The notes: a model not told the origin generated them from the sequence alone. A DNA stretch of 64,000 nucleotides from Oscarella lobularis (GCF_947507565.1 NC_089190.1:1-64000); one strand, 5' to 3'; positions 35,276 through 50,379 are shown, counted from the first letter of the stretch. Translations and numbers: made by a program.

Positions 35276-35475
35276 NNNNNNNNNNNNNNNNNNNNNNNNN
35301 NNNNNNNNNNNNNNNNNNNNNNNNNNNNNNNNNNNNNNNNNNNNNNNNNNNNNNNNNNNNNNNNNNNNNNNNNNNNNNNNNNNNNNNNNNNNNNNNNNNN
35401 NNNNNNNNNNNNNNNNNNNNNNNNNNNNNNNNNNNNNNNNNNNNNNNNNNNNNNNNNNNNNNNNNNNNNNNNNNN
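35276..35475. other. Assembly gap of 200 N
   Basis: Exactly 200 undetermined bases, a conventional scaffold-gap size. Sequence to the left resembles 43,199 and sequence to the right resembles 30,975, so the two flanks are not neighbours in the repeated unit. Confidence 0.99.
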
Positions 35476-35927
35476 AGACGAATCAATTTTTCTTCTCGTC
35501 GGTGGTCAAATGATCAAAACAAATTCTGACTATGTTTACGTTCTGGATTGTGACAATTCTAAAGCGTATCAGGTTTTTATAATTACAAAATTATTCCATA
35601 TTTTTTGACTATTAGTTTAGATGGACGTCGATCCACAATTGGGAAAAGTTTTTGGTCACACATGTCATTGTGTGCAGAACGAAGACAAGACTACAGACGT
35701 CATTGTCTGTGGTGGAGTCGATTGGAATTGGTCACCTAGGCCAATTTTAAGCGGATTTTTTCTTGGTAAATAAATTCTGATTGTTTTAGCAACGTTTGCT
35801 TAATTAATCTTGCCTTGCAGACGTAAAGAACGACCCGTTCATGAAAATTAAACGAGAACTTCTGTCGTCGAGGCGGACGTCAGTTCCTGCAGAAAGTCCA
35901 TCTCGACGTCTTTCAATCAATCATTAA
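35476..35927 (+). CDS. Kelch protein A, 3' exons (second copy, 5' end in gap)
   Basis: This repeats 30,975-31,426 at an offset of 4,501 bp with about two substitutions. Exon parts are 35,476-35,572, 35,621-35,765 and 35,821-35,927. It encodes ESIFLLVGGQ, the final blade and the same basic tail. It is most simply the other haplotype of gene A. Confidence 0.8.
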
Positions 35928-36439
35928 TTTCCAGTACAGAAAAGAAATCCTAAAAAGGCGCCTCAAATTTCACGACGTCCGCAATAGCTTCAGAAAGCCT
36001 CTGTTCCTCTTCTGTCCGTCATTGTATGCCGCCTAAAGACGATATAAAATTAATAACGTTCATAAATCGAAAGAGAGGGAAAGGGGCCCCTCCTGCCTTT
36101 CTCTACTTTCTCACACGTCAGATTCACGTCGATGTCGCTCGCCATCCATCCTCGGTCTTCCATCTGATCTTAGGCGGCCTATTCGGCTTCCTCGTCGACG
36201 CCGAAAAAAGGTTTCAACGCGAATAAACGTGAATCGCTTCCCCGATCCGATTCCCAGAGTAAACATGTCGACGATCGACGACCAGCGTCTCATTCGACGT
36301 CGCATCTGGACGGGATAAATGCAGCAGTTTTCATTAAACAGCCGGCCAAACAGCTAAAAAAATTGAAACACTACTGCGCGTAGATAGATGTTTTATTTAC
36401 TTTTAACACTACTGCGCGTGCGCACTGGTTGCGAGAGAA

Positions 36440-38454
36440 ATGGCGTGGCTTCGTAAAAACGACGTCCCTGAAGATGACTCTCAATCCATCTCGCCCGAGA
36501 AACGGGTTTTTCATGAAAGCGCGTTGATCGACGATCATCTTCATCTCTTCGGTGGCTTCGATGGATTGAAACACTTTCCCCGCAATGAAATCTTTGTGAT
36601 GAATGTTAGAAGAGCGGAAAAAAAATGGATCCGTCGATTGACTCGAGGTCGAACGATTCCTCCACCTTGTTTTGGAGCACGATGTGTTGTCATCGACAAG
36701 ATGATCGATCTACTCATACGGGGGATACACAAAAGAGGGTCTTCGACTAGGAATCGTTTATCAATGGATCGAAGTAGCGACGCCCGTCGGAGAAAAGAAA
36801 CCGCACGAACGCGCATTCTGCTGTTTGTGTGCGATTAGATCAAGAATGATCATGTTTGGGGGACAGAGCGAAAAGAAGATTCCTCGCGAACAACTCCAGT
36901 CTGGGGCAACTCAGGATAAATCCAACCGGAGTAATGATATTTATGAATTTCAACTTGAAGAGGGAAATGAAAAAGGTGACTCAATAAATTTAATATCAAT
37001 TAGATAAATATTTGAAATATAATCTAGGAATGTGGTTGGATTTGGAATTAAGTGGAACACGGCCAGAACCACTTTTTGCCGCTGCCATGGCAACCATTGA
37101 CGAGCATCGAGCATTACTTCATGGAATTAACGTGGAGAAAAAAAAAATCACTCTTTTAATAAATTTAGATCGAAAAGTAAACCAGCATAGTTAAATATAA
37201 ATACTGTTTAGTAATATTTTTAGTTGTGGACGATCATTGATTTCGATCTGAAACCATCACCAAGACATAGCCATACGATTTGTCAATTAGTTGCAGAAGG
37301 ATTAGAAGACGAATCAATTTGTCTTCTTGTTGGTGGTTCAATGGTTGAGAAAACAAATTCTGACTATGTTTACGTTCTTGATTGTGACAATTCCAAAGCG
37401 TATCAGGTTGTTATAATTTTATTTCTATTGAATGTTTAAATAATTTTCGGTTTAGATGGACGTCGATCCACAATTGGGAAAAGTTCTGGGGCACTCATGT
37501 TATTGTGTACAGACCAAAGACAAGACTACTGGCGTCATTTTCACTGGTGGATTCGATTGGGATTGGTCGTATAGGTCCATTTTAAGCGAGTTTTGTCTGG
37601 GTAAATAAATTCTAATTGATTTAGTGACGTTTCATTAATTAACCGTTCTTTGCAGACGTAAACAACGACCTCTTCATTAAAATTAAACAAGAACGTTCAT
37701 CTTGGCGTCTTTCAATTCCAAGAGGCAGAGAAGATGTTGAAATGATGCAACACGAGTTGGAGCGCTTGCGACGAAGATGCCCTGAAATGAACGAAGAGAA
37801 AACGTCTATCAGGTTGTTTATTGCGTTGAAGATAATTGTAAATGATAACGTAAGTTTATTCTTTATTCAGACAAGAACTGGCTTCTGCCCGACGCTTTAT
37901 TCAGGATAAAGACGAAGAAATCACTCAAATAAGGTCAAGTAATATTGTAAATATTGTTGTTTTTATGGTAACTATAAATATGTTTAATGTAATTTTTAAC
38001 GTGAATTTTTGTGTTTTCAGAGAAGAACTGATCTCTTCTCATCGTCTTACGGAGCGTAAAGACGGAGAAACGGCTCAAATCAGGTTATTTATTAAAAATA
38101 ATAAAAATTTTGGTGTCAAATTTTAATAATAGGCAAGAATTGGCGTCTGTTCAAAGGGAAGCATCTTCAGCTCAAGGTCGCCTTGAGCAGCAAATTTGCC
38201 AAAAGGACGAACAGATTTCTTCCATCAGGTTCCAAAGAGAAATATTAAGTATAATTTTAAGAGTTTTCAACTTTTAAGGGAGGAACTTACATCAGTGCAA
38301 AGCCACCGTAATGTTGCATTGACGCGCTGCGAAACCCTTGAAGCATCTCGTGACGAGATGAAGCGACGCCTCGACGAGTTCACTGACGTGTTGAACATTA
38401 GTCCAGACGAAGTTCACCTGTCTAGACAAAGCCTCGGTTCAGGATCATTTGCGG
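36440..38454 (+). pseudogene. Kelch - coiled coil - kinase-type gene B, disrupted and truncated
   Basis: Exon 1 (36,440-36,975) aligns with gene A but has frame-breaking indels after VVIDKMI, a missing segment and a TAG in place of the Gly codon in CAIG. Later exons are intact: 37,028-37,176; 37,224-37,406; 37,456-37,600; 37,656-37,812; 37,871-37,933; 38,021-38,083; 38,133-38,228; 38,279-38,454. From 37,700 they encode a coiled coil (HELERLRRRCPEMNEEK, then repeated RQEL/REEL...QIR segments). The last exon ends PDEVHLSRQSLGSGSFAG at a GT donor; LGSGSFAG looks like the glycine loop of a protein kinase. No further kinase exon follows, because the ACT minisatellite occupies the next 1.65 kb. Confidence 0.7.
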
Positions 38455-38489
38455 GTGAATGCCATAAGTAGTTCATTATTTAACCTAAT

Positions 38490-40138
38490 TACTACAACTA
38501 CTCCAACTACTACAACTACTACAACTACTGCAACTACTGCAATGACTGCAACTACTGCAACTACTACAACTACTACAACTACTACAACTACTCCAACTAC
38601 TGCAACTACTGCAATGACTGCAACTACTGCAACTACTACAACTACTGCAATGACTTCAACGACTGCAACTACTACAACTACTACAACTACTACAACTACT
38701 ACAACCACTCCAACTACTGCAACTACTGCAATGACTGCAACTACTGCAACTACTACAACTACTGCAATGACTTCAACGACTGCAACTACTACAACTACTA
38801 CAACTACTGCAATGACTGCAACTACTACAACTACTCCAACTACTGCAACTACTACAACTACTGCAACTACTGCAACTACTGCAATGACTGCAACTACTGC
38901 AACTACTACAACTACTACAACTACTGCAACTACTATAACTACTACAACTACTACAACTACTACAACCACTCCAACTACTGCAACTACTGCAATGACTGCA
39001 ACTACTGCAACTACTACAACTACTACAACTACTGCAATGACTGCAACTACTACAACTACTCCAACTACTCCAACTACTCCAACTACTGCAACTACTGCAA
39101 TGACTGCAACTACTGCAACTACTACAACTACTACAACTACTACAACTACTCCAACTACTGCAACTACTGCAATGACTGCAACTACTGCAACTACTACAAC
39201 TACTGCAATGACTTCAACGACTGCAACTACTACAACTACTACAACTACTACAACCACTCCAACTACTGCAACTACTGCAATGACTGCAACTACTGCAACT
39301 ACTACAACTACTGCAATGACTTCAACGACTGCAACTACTACAACTACTACAACTACTGCAATGACTGCAACTACTACAACTACTCCAACTACTCCAACTA
39401 CTCCAACTACTGCAACTACTGCAATGACTGCAACTACTGCAACTACTACAACTACTACAACTACTACAACTACTCCAACTACTGCAACTACTGCAATGAC
39501 TGCAACTACTGCAACTACTACAACTACTGCAATGACTTCAACGACTGCAACTACTACAACTACTACAACTACTACAACCACTCCAACTACTGCAACTACT
39601 GCAATGACTGCAACTACTGCAACTACTACAACTACTGCAATGACTTCAACGACTGCAACTACTACAACTACTACAACTACTGCAATGACTGCAACTACTA
39701 CAACTACTCCAACTACTCCAACTACTCCAACTACTGCAACTACTGCAATGACTGCAACTACTGCAACTACTACAACTACTACAACTACTACAACCACTCC
39801 AACTACTGCAACTACTGCAATGACTGCAACTACTGCAATGACTGCAACGACTGAAACTACTGCAACGACTGTAATCTCTGCAACTACTGCAACTACTACA
39901 ACTACGGCAACTACTGCAACTACTGCAATGACTGCTACTACTACAACTACTGCAACTACTGCAACTATGACTTGCAACGACTGAAACTACTGCAACTTCT
40001 ACAACTACTGCAACTACTACAACTACTGCAACTACTACAACTACTGCAACTACTACTGCATCTACTGCAACGACTACAACTACTGCAATGAACTCAACGA
40101 CTGAAACTACTGCAACTACTGCAACTACTACAACTACT
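38490..40138. repeat. ACT-based minisatellite, array 2
   Basis: The same motif family as 24,830-25,354 (ACTACAACTACTGCAACT with GCAATGACTGCA and TTCAACGACT variants). It has clear higher-order copies, e.g. the run from ACTGCAATGACTTCAACG to CCAACTACTCCAACTACT recurs every few hundred bases. Long open frames on both strands (Thr/Ala and Val/Ala polymers) are repeat artefacts. Confidence 0.94.
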
Positions 40139-40267
40139 GCGGATGGATGGATGGACGGATGGATGGATAGATGGATGGATATGGATGGATGGATGGATGG
40201 ATTGATTGATGGATGGATGGATGGATGGATGGATGGATTGATGGATGGATGGATGGATTGATGGATG
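40139..40267. repeat. (GGAT)n microsatellite
   Basis: GGAT/GGATGGATTGAT repeats directly abutting the ACT minisatellite and ending at the boundary of the duplicated SMIM12/PhnZ/LEM segment. Confidence 0.93.
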
Positions 40268-40653
40268 AACATATTTCCGCCCATCCGAAGCGATATGAGA
40301 AGGAAGAAAAAAACTGCGCTTCGCGTGCATGGAACTCTTCACGTGACTTCAGAACAAGGTAAGGTCCCGGACAATTTCAAGAGAGTCATCCTATTTTACT
40401 TTCAAAGTGCGCCTGGTTTTTTATGAAATTATGCCTTGGTTTGCATGACGTCATCCTTCCTCACATGGTCCATGACGTAAGCTATCTCTGCACAATAAGA
40501 TCTTCAAAAAGACATCGGATTTCAGAACATTAGATAAGGAATAAATTAGATAAATGAAAGACGGTGAAAAAAGCATTTCACTATTTTTATTTAATTAAAA
40601 GAGTACGCAATTGCACAATTTGACCACGGATTTGACAAAGCAATTTCGTATCT

Positions 40654-40935
40654 CTAATCGACTGTCTTTTTCCCTCGCATTCGCTCCTTTTCGGTCATTC
40701 CCCGTCCTGGCTGCCATTCGAGAATGCTCGGTCCTTGATCGAGAGTCTTGCCCTCGCTCAATTCTCGTAGCAATCTCTCATCTCTTTCCTCTTGGACGCT
40801 TTTCGGATGAGTGACGACTTTTTGGCTGCGAAACTTCGATTCTAAACCATAACCCACTGCGCCTATAGCAATGGCCACCGGCAAAACGATGACTGGAAAG
40901 CGGGAACGCGCAAAATTGACGAGAATGTTCCACAT
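40654..40935 (-). CDS. SMIM12: SMIM12-like small integral membrane protein (copy 2)
   Basis: 93 residues from MWNILVNFARS, with very few substitutions relative to copy 1 (for example KYRRQK becomes KFRSQK). The same family arguments apply: an MW start, one hydrophobic segment ending GAVGYGLE, and a charged tail. The coding frame is intact in both copies, consistent with two functional alleles. It is divergent from the PhnZ-like gene with the same 24-bp gap. Confidence 0.85.
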   Translation of the reverse strand: MWNILVNFARSRFPVIVLPVAIAIGAVGYGLESKFRSQKVVTHPKSVQEERDERLLRELSEGKTLDQGPSILEWQPGRGMTEKERMRGKKTVD

Positions 40936-40959
40936 CGTTAGCGCGCGTTTACCCAAAAG

Positions 40960-41608
40960 ATGGCGGACACTGGAGAACGTATTACGAGCCTTTTTGCGCT
41001 CTATCGCGACTATGGCAACACGGACTACATTGGAGAGTCTGTTTCGCAAATTCAGCATATGGTTCAATGCGCAGAACTCGCTGAAAAAGAAGGCTACGAC
41101 GAAGACGTCGTATTAGGCGCGTTTTTTCACGACGTCGGTCACCTAATCGGTCTCAAAGACTCGTCGTACGGTCGAATGGGTCAACTAGGTACAGTAAATC
41201 ACGAAGAAGTGGGCGCTCGTTATTTAAAATCGATCGGATTCTCCGATACGATTTGTAACATCGTTCGAGGTCACGTGTCAGCTAAACGGTAAAAAATAAT
41301 TTTCTAGTCGCACTTTTTTTCATAATACATTCTTTTTTTTGATTAATTATTTAAGATATCTGGTCTATAAAGAGCCTCATTATTACGAGTCTCTCTCTGA
41401 TGCTAGTAAAGGTACGTTGGTTCATCAAGGTGGAGCTATGAGTGAAGAAGAAGCGAGGGACTTTGAAAATTTTCCCTCGTTTCGGGCAATTCTTCGCATG
41501 CGCTATTGGGACGACAAAGCAAAAGATCCTAGTATTCCTGTCAGTGAAGAATCTCTGAAAAAATATGAGAAACTTAGCAGGAAATTATTAGGCAACGTTG
41601 CCCAATAA
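40960..41608 (+). CDS. PhnZ/TmpB-like HD-domain diiron oxygenase (copy 2)
   Basis: Exons 40,960-41,288 and 41,356-41,608, 193 residues, almost identical to copy 1. The visible changes are T10 to S and D190 to G. All six putative metal ligands and the Y23/E26 pair are kept, so both copies appear functional. The intron differs in length by one base and contains more changes than the exons, as expected for alleles or a recent duplicate. Confidence 0.85.
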
Positions 41609-42611
41609 AAAAATGATCTCTTCAAGCTGAGTTTGTGACCATGCAAACTGGTGCAGCATCTAATTACCATTGGATCACGCGATCCTTTCACTCCCGGCTA
41701 ATGAGAATGAGTAATGTCAACATTTCTACGTCATCTGCCGGCGGTTACTCCTATATATTGTATGTACATTTGAAGGCACTCGTTATCTCTATATACAGTC
41801 ATGAGAGTATTGCATTTGACTCGTTTAAATACAATATGCCAATCAAACAGCGAAGCTTTGACAAGAAAAGGGACCCGTAATAATATTACACGTACCTTTT
41901 CTCTATGGAATTTGGTAACCAAACTTTATGAACACCTAAGAGTCTTTAATTATTTATTTCTTTGAAGACTTATCAGTTAATTCTTCATAGTTAGACCAGA
42001 CAGGTAGCTGATTGTTTTTTTTCCATACTAAAATAAAACATCACCATGAAACCATCATCAACACCTGCCCCTAGGAAACGAAACCAATTCACTTAGACCG
42101 GCATTGCGCCTAAACGACTGAACTGATTAAAAACCACCAAATATGCTCGAGGATAGAGCTTTCGCACGAGCCATAGCACGCTTAGATCTGTGCCGGCATC
42201 TCTATACCCAAGTCCCTATATATTGACGTGGTCGTTTGAAAGCCTGAAGCACCTATCGTTTGAAACTAGTCAGTAAGTGTACTCTGTCTTGTTTCAGTGC
42301 ACTGAAAATTCAATTAAAAGGACTTTTACATTTTCTGCCGGGGTTTAGACTCTGAGCCTATTCAATAAAGTGACGTATAAAATTCAGGAGGAGTGAAGTT
42401 TTATATAAAATGTAAGGTGCCGTGATTTAGACTCTGAGCCTAATCCCTGCTGTCGTGCTTTAGACTGCCTCAGGTTTAGTAAAAACAGGCCCTAAGCTTT
42501 AGAAAAAAATTAGGAAAAATTAATAAATTAATCAGACGACACTCTCTTCTATACACCTACAGGGAAACGATGGCAAGATAAAGGTTTGCAAGCACAGCAA
42601 AGATTTTTTAA
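41609..42611. other. Intergenic region, second copy
   Basis: Counterpart of 33,689-34,692 with the same duplicated TTTAGACTCTGAGCCTA motif. No gene is seen. Confidence 0.5.
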
Positions 42612-44365
42612 TTAATTATCATCATTATCCGACAGTTCTTGACTCACTGCAGTTGCACCGATCCACATCCACGCGGAGACGTCTTCGCCGGCAACGCGCA
42701 CCGTACCAAGACGAAGACGCGACTCGTTTTCCGCTAACCAGTCGACTGCCATCGTCCAATATCGAGCCATGGATTTTCTAAACAGAGATGAATAGTATAT
42801 TTTCAGAATCAACATTCAGTACCGATCACGAGGCGAAATTAGTTTGTCGCGTAAGACTTTTTGGGCTATGTAAGGTTTTCGTGCGCGGCGTTTTGACTGT
42901 TCCTCCACCGCTTCTGTATTACAATATATAATTAGACAAATAAATATTATATTTGCATCTGTACCTATTATTCCATTGACTAAGGCGAACATCAACTTCT
43001 CGTCTTTCTCTTTTCGCTTTTTATACCAATAAGCAAGACGTACGAGAAGTAGACAAGTTAAAGGGACTAGAGTGCCTTTGTTCACAATGGAGTGATCGTA
43101 CTTTTTACGTACCTGAAATGACTATGAAGACGAGTCGACGTAACTTTTCTAGAGCCATGAAAAATTGACAGCTGAACGGATGAAAAGGCGTCTCTGATTC
43201 GAGAGTAGCGATCACGTCTATACTCTCCAAATCATTCAAAACAGAACCATCAGACGAACGAAGTCTAAAAAGAAAAAAGAGTATGAAGTTGTTAGCGTAT
43301 CATCAATGTATGATAATTACTTCATCTGCCAGTGAGGATTGACTAGAAAGAGAAAGAGAACTGCTTCAATATCCGAGTCCCTATATGTCATATACGCCGG
43401 CAAATTAATAGTCATGCATAGTGAGAGTCGACTAGAGGACTACTGTATACAGAAGTCCATATATTAGCAGAGATGTGAGAGTCGATTAGTTATAGGAGCA
43501 CCCTATTGTGCATTGTAGTGACACACAATACAACGAGGAATAGTAACCTTCATGAAGGTCAGGACTAGCCAATAGACAAGCCATGTTTTCCGAATCAATT
43601 AGTTCTGGGGAGACCCACTAAAAAATCAATCAAGCTACTTTTACCTTGTATCTTTCTGAATCATTTCTTTCAGTTCTTTCAGTGTCAAGCTTCGACTTTT
43701 AACTCCCAACTGGCAGTCATAACGCCCTAGAGAAGATGTCATCCAATTTTTTATTCTCTACACAAAGAAACACTGTTACCTGCTATGGTGCTAAGTATTT
43801 CTCCCATTTCCACAGCAACTCCCATAATTCGAACAAGTGAATCGTCTTCAATGCAAAACGTCTACGATATCCCTCCAATTAGATTCATGCACCTTCCCCA
43901 ATATTTGCCATTACCTTATTCATGTCGCTATCACCCTGGCAACGTAGAAAAACTAGAAAAAATACCTATACAAAACATTCAAAAAGAAGTTTTCCTACTG
44001 TCTTTTGCTCGAAGCTCTTTCTCTCTCGCCGATTCGGCGATTAGGACATAGGCAATATAGATAAATACGCCAAGAGAAAAGATCGTTCCACCAACGATAA
44101 AACCGTTGGGCAAATCCCAAATAAGCCATCGTCGATTCTTCGAACTCCTCTGGATACGTCTTCGAACTATCCCGTCGGTCTCATCGACGCTTCGTGGCTC
44201 GATTCGACGCCGCGGTTGGCTGACGACGCTACTAGGGTCCCCTTTCGTCTTTCGTAGCTGATCGTGCCAGTATTTTCGAGTAGAAGCGTTCGTAATCGGG
44301 CCTGGGTTAAAGCCAAGCCTTCGCAAGCGAACAATAAGCTGGACGTCGGTTAGATTCGAACTCAT
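42612..44365 (-). CDS. LEM-domain inner nuclear membrane protein (LEMD2/MAN1 type)
   Basis: Eight exons on the minus strand (44,365-43,999; 43,952-43,915; 43,861-43,780; 43,726-43,645; 43,264-43,113; 43,075-42,965; 42,913-42,823; 42,777-42,612) sum to 1,089 bp, 362 residues, with matching phases. Residues 1-40 form a LEM domain: LTDVQLIVRLRRLGFNPGPI then STRKYWHDQL, which in relatives binds BAF. The first membrane span is GFIVGGTIFSLGVFIYIAYV. A lumenal segment with paired cysteines (FLRCQG, RYDCQLG) follows, then a second span around FIVISGTLVPLTCLLLVRLA. The MSC (Man1-Src1 C-terminal) winged-helix domain follows with VLRDKLISPRDR and ENESRLRLGTVRVAGED ... WMWIG. Only one exon junction is unusual, a 37-bp intron at 43,076-43,112. 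The C terminus lacks the RRM of MAN1, so LEMD2 is the closer match. Confidence 0.85.
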
Positions 44366-44902
44366 TCAAGACATGTAGCGCACGTTGGCTCTCTGCTGAT
44401 GACGTTGAGGTGATGACGCGCGAAACAAGTCTCTTTACTTAGCTCTCATAAAACTCGGAAATCAAAAAACACGGTTTGTCAACAGTTCAAGCGTGAAAGA
44501 TGACGCTTGTAACTTTTGCAACTTTCGCAAATGGACCCACTGAAACGTCAGCAAGATCCTTCCACTTTCTCTTCAACCCCTAAAAAAGACATTTTCGAAA
44601 AGAAAACATTCAATTAAACTTGGCACCTCAGGAGCTTCTTCTCCCTTGCAGGCGTTCTCCTTTTCTTGATCCAATGCAAAAAGCGAGCGGGTCTATGATA
44701 TAGAAAGACGATCCCGCTAGATAGCTCCTATTTTAATTGAAAACAACAAAAATGCTTACAGAAAAGTGATCTTTTTCTTCTTCACAATTAGCTGCGGATT
44801 GGATATTGATCTCCTTATGGGAAAAGAAATATCCAGCCAGCTGAATGAGAAACAACGCTATTGCTCAGCTGCATGAAAAGCCCAGCCCACGGTGCGCCTT
44901 AC
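44366..44902. other. Region between the LEM gene and ISWI; expected SLIDE exons not found
   Basis: All three minus-strand frames were read for the SLIDE signature that should follow the ISWI SANT exon (PFHQLRI, EEEDRF, FRFDWF); none is present. Possible short terminal exons exist after CTCATTCAG near 44,847, but they are not ISWI-like. The stretch also holds the LEM gene promoter. Confidence 0.5.
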
Positions 44903-48474
<3,572 letters not shown>

Positions 48475-48900
48475 CTAGAAGAAGAAAAGAACTGAGTCGA
48501 TGCCGAAAAGTCCCTGCACGACGTAAAAAAAGACTTCGCCTAAGAAGAGCGATTCCGAACGGCCTTCGGAGCTTTTTTCCCTTGTCACGATCAATGTTTC
48601 CTCTTCGTTCTTTACGTAGAGCAATGGCTTCAATTTCAACAAGCGGAAAAACGCTTACTTTCTCCATTTCGCCGCCAAAAGTCCAACCCGTAGAACGAGC
48701 GTGCGCAGAAGAAATTGCGTCATAAGCACGTGGTCCCATTAGTTCATTTATACGAACATCATCCTTCGATTTCAACACAGACTAACAGATCGAAATTCTT
48801 CTCGGACTATTTGAGAAGTTCCTTCTTTCAATGAAACAGCACGTTGTCTACTGTATATAAATGAATTCTTTATTTTTTGCATTGTAGGCCGGCGCTGAAC
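48475..48900 (-). other. 5' region of ISWI or a separate upstream exon, unresolved
   Basis: A minus-strand segment ending at a good donor (GAGAAA then GTAAGC near 48,660) encodes KSKDDVRINELMGPRAYDAI and RSTGWTFGGEMEK. The GPRAY...GWTFG spacing loosely recalls SHIPPO/STPG repeats, so this may be another gene's exon rather than the ISWI N terminus. TATATA occurs near 48,855. Confidence 0.25.
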
Positions 48901-49012
48901 AGATTAAATTAGCGGTACAAAGTAGCGAATGCGATAAACTTGTACCCTAGGCCTCAATAGTGGCGCGCATTCCCAAACCCGGACATTACGGGTCTTTGAC
49001 TACGAGTCCAAG

Positions 49013-49660
49013 ATGGCGGCTAAAAGCTTCGTGCAAGAGGTTGCAATCGAAACCAAAGGAAGAGGCTACGTAGCAGAGACACCAATTGCTCAAGGAGTAA
49101 TCGTCATGGAAGAAAAGCCGTTCGCGTTCGTCGTAAAGGATGTCATGGAGGAGATATAGTGTGCCACGAATGTTTCCCCAGGTCCAAAAGCAGCCGAAAA
49201 GACGTTTACCTTGTTCACATCGCTTCTCGCAGGTCAAAAAAAGCTGTATAGATGCTCGAAGTGCCAATTCGCACGTCGCTGCGGAAAGCATTGCCAGGTA
49301 CAAGGACACGCCCCCGCGTTGTAGTTGTCACTCTGCGTAGGTATGGTAAACATGAACTCGTGCATCTTTTTTTATTCACGAATATGACTGTCGACGATCC
49401 TAGCTCTCAGTATATTTTACTCTTGTTATTTATTTATTTTTTCTGCAGAAAGTGGAGTGGACAATGCACAAGAGCGAATGTCCGAGATTGCAGAAGACGC
49501 CTAGACCTTTATAGAACGAAACGATTTGCCTGTTAGGACGAACAATGGACCAACTCGACGTCAGCCTAATAATAAATAAAATAAATTTGCGTGATTCACA
49601 CTTTTCCTTCTTAGATTTTGAAAGCGATGAACAAGAAGAGTTCAATTCTTGATTTACTCT
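49013..49660 (+). pseudogene. SMYD-type (SET and MYND domain) gene remnant
   Basis: The plus strand starts MAAKSFVQEVAIETKGRGYV and AQGVIVMEEKPFAFVV, the beginning of a split SET domain as in SMYD lysine methyltransferases. Around 49,150 the frame shifts: the natural continuation GDIVCHECFP is in another frame and a TAG lies in the first. A MYND zinc finger follows after an intron (KKLYRCSKCQFARRCGKHCQ) and, after a second intron ending TTCTGCAG at 49,448, KVEWTMHKSECPRLQK. A further frame break follows (FIERNDLPVRT in a shifted frame). Exon-like pieces continue weakly to about 50,020. Multiple frame breaks indicate a decayed copy; sequencing error cannot be excluded for any single one. Confidence 0.65.
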
Positions 49661-50220
49661 CAAGTAAGTAAGAATTTCTCATAAATGCAGAAGAGAAAAG
49701 TTTTCATAGATTATTCGGTTGCGTGTTAAGATCCAAACGAAATCCTCAATCCTCAATTGAAAGACGTCTTGCTTCACAACACATATGTGCTTTCTCGATG
49801 ATATATTTACATCGGTCATGATTTGGATATGGATTTGTTTGAACAACTCATGGGTCAGGCATTCTTTATGATTTTATTAGAATACCAATACAGAGGTACC
49901 TCTTTATTTTAGTATCGTCGCAACGGATTGAAGACGAAGGGTTTCTTGAATTGGGAAGATAAAAGAAGACCATCCGGCCTCAATACGCTACCAAGACAAT
50001 CCGACCCACGTTTTGTTTCAAACGGACGCTTTTCAGCAGTCTTGTCGTCATGGTGATAGGGTTTGCTTCATTGACTTGAATTGAGTTTTTCTCCAAGAAG
50101 TTTAGTTCAAACAGTTTTTTTTCTTTTCTTCTTCAGTTGAATTATTTTGCGTTTGGTTAGGATACTGATTATTGAATTTGGTCAAAAGATTGAGATCCTT
50201 AGATTATTTTCATTGCAGAG
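49661..50220. other. Tail of the SMYD remnant and spacer
   Basis: Possible further remnant exons (for example after GTGTTAAG at 49,731: NPQLKDVLLHNTYVLS) but no continuous model. Nothing else is identified. Confidence 0.3.
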
Positions 50221-50232
50221 CTTGAATTTCGG

Positions 50233-50330
50233 CACGTGTGGCACGTGTGGCACGTGATAGCGACAGAAAAAACTTGACACGTGATTAGACAGGCGACGTC
50301 ATTGTCACGTGTCCGTCGTCCTTTCCCATT
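50233..50330. promoter_or_regulatory. Cluster of five CACGTG E-boxes with CCAAT box
   Basis: CACGTG occurs at 50,233, 50,243, 50,251, 50,278 and 50,306, five times in 79 bp. A GACGTCAT CRE-like site lies between the last two and an inverted CCAAT (CATTGG) near 50,325. Such palindromic E-boxes bind bHLH-Zip factors (USF, MYC/MAX, MITF/TFE). A CG-rich stretch and a consensus splice donor (CTGAG then GTAAGATT near 50,472) follow, consistent with a promoter firing to the right. Confidence 0.6.
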
Positions 50331-50379
50331 GGTCGGTTTCGCTCCAGCAGTATCCGCACCGAAGGCAATCGCACAGCTC

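Larger units (their letters stand above)
40268..43199. repeat. Second copy of the SMIM12 - PhnZ-like - LEM segment
   Basis: Matches 32,338-35,275 at an offset near 7,920 bp, with scattered substitutions and small indels (roughly 1-3 percent by eye), more in introns and spacers than in exons. See the finding on haplotypic duplication. Confidence 0.9.

Noticed and set aside
38445-40284. 511-codon Thr-rich and 510-codon Val-rich proteins in ACT array 2
   Set aside because: The same repeat artefact; the plus-strand frame only appears joined to the Kelch B exon by reading through its splice donor.
32338-43199. A true tandem duplication of SMIM12, PhnZ-like and LEM genes as the preferred reading
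   Set aside because: The first copy ends at a 200-N scaffold gap and the sequence after the gap restarts upstream at Kelch A, which fits overlapping haplotype contigs better. It remains possible if read depth supports it.
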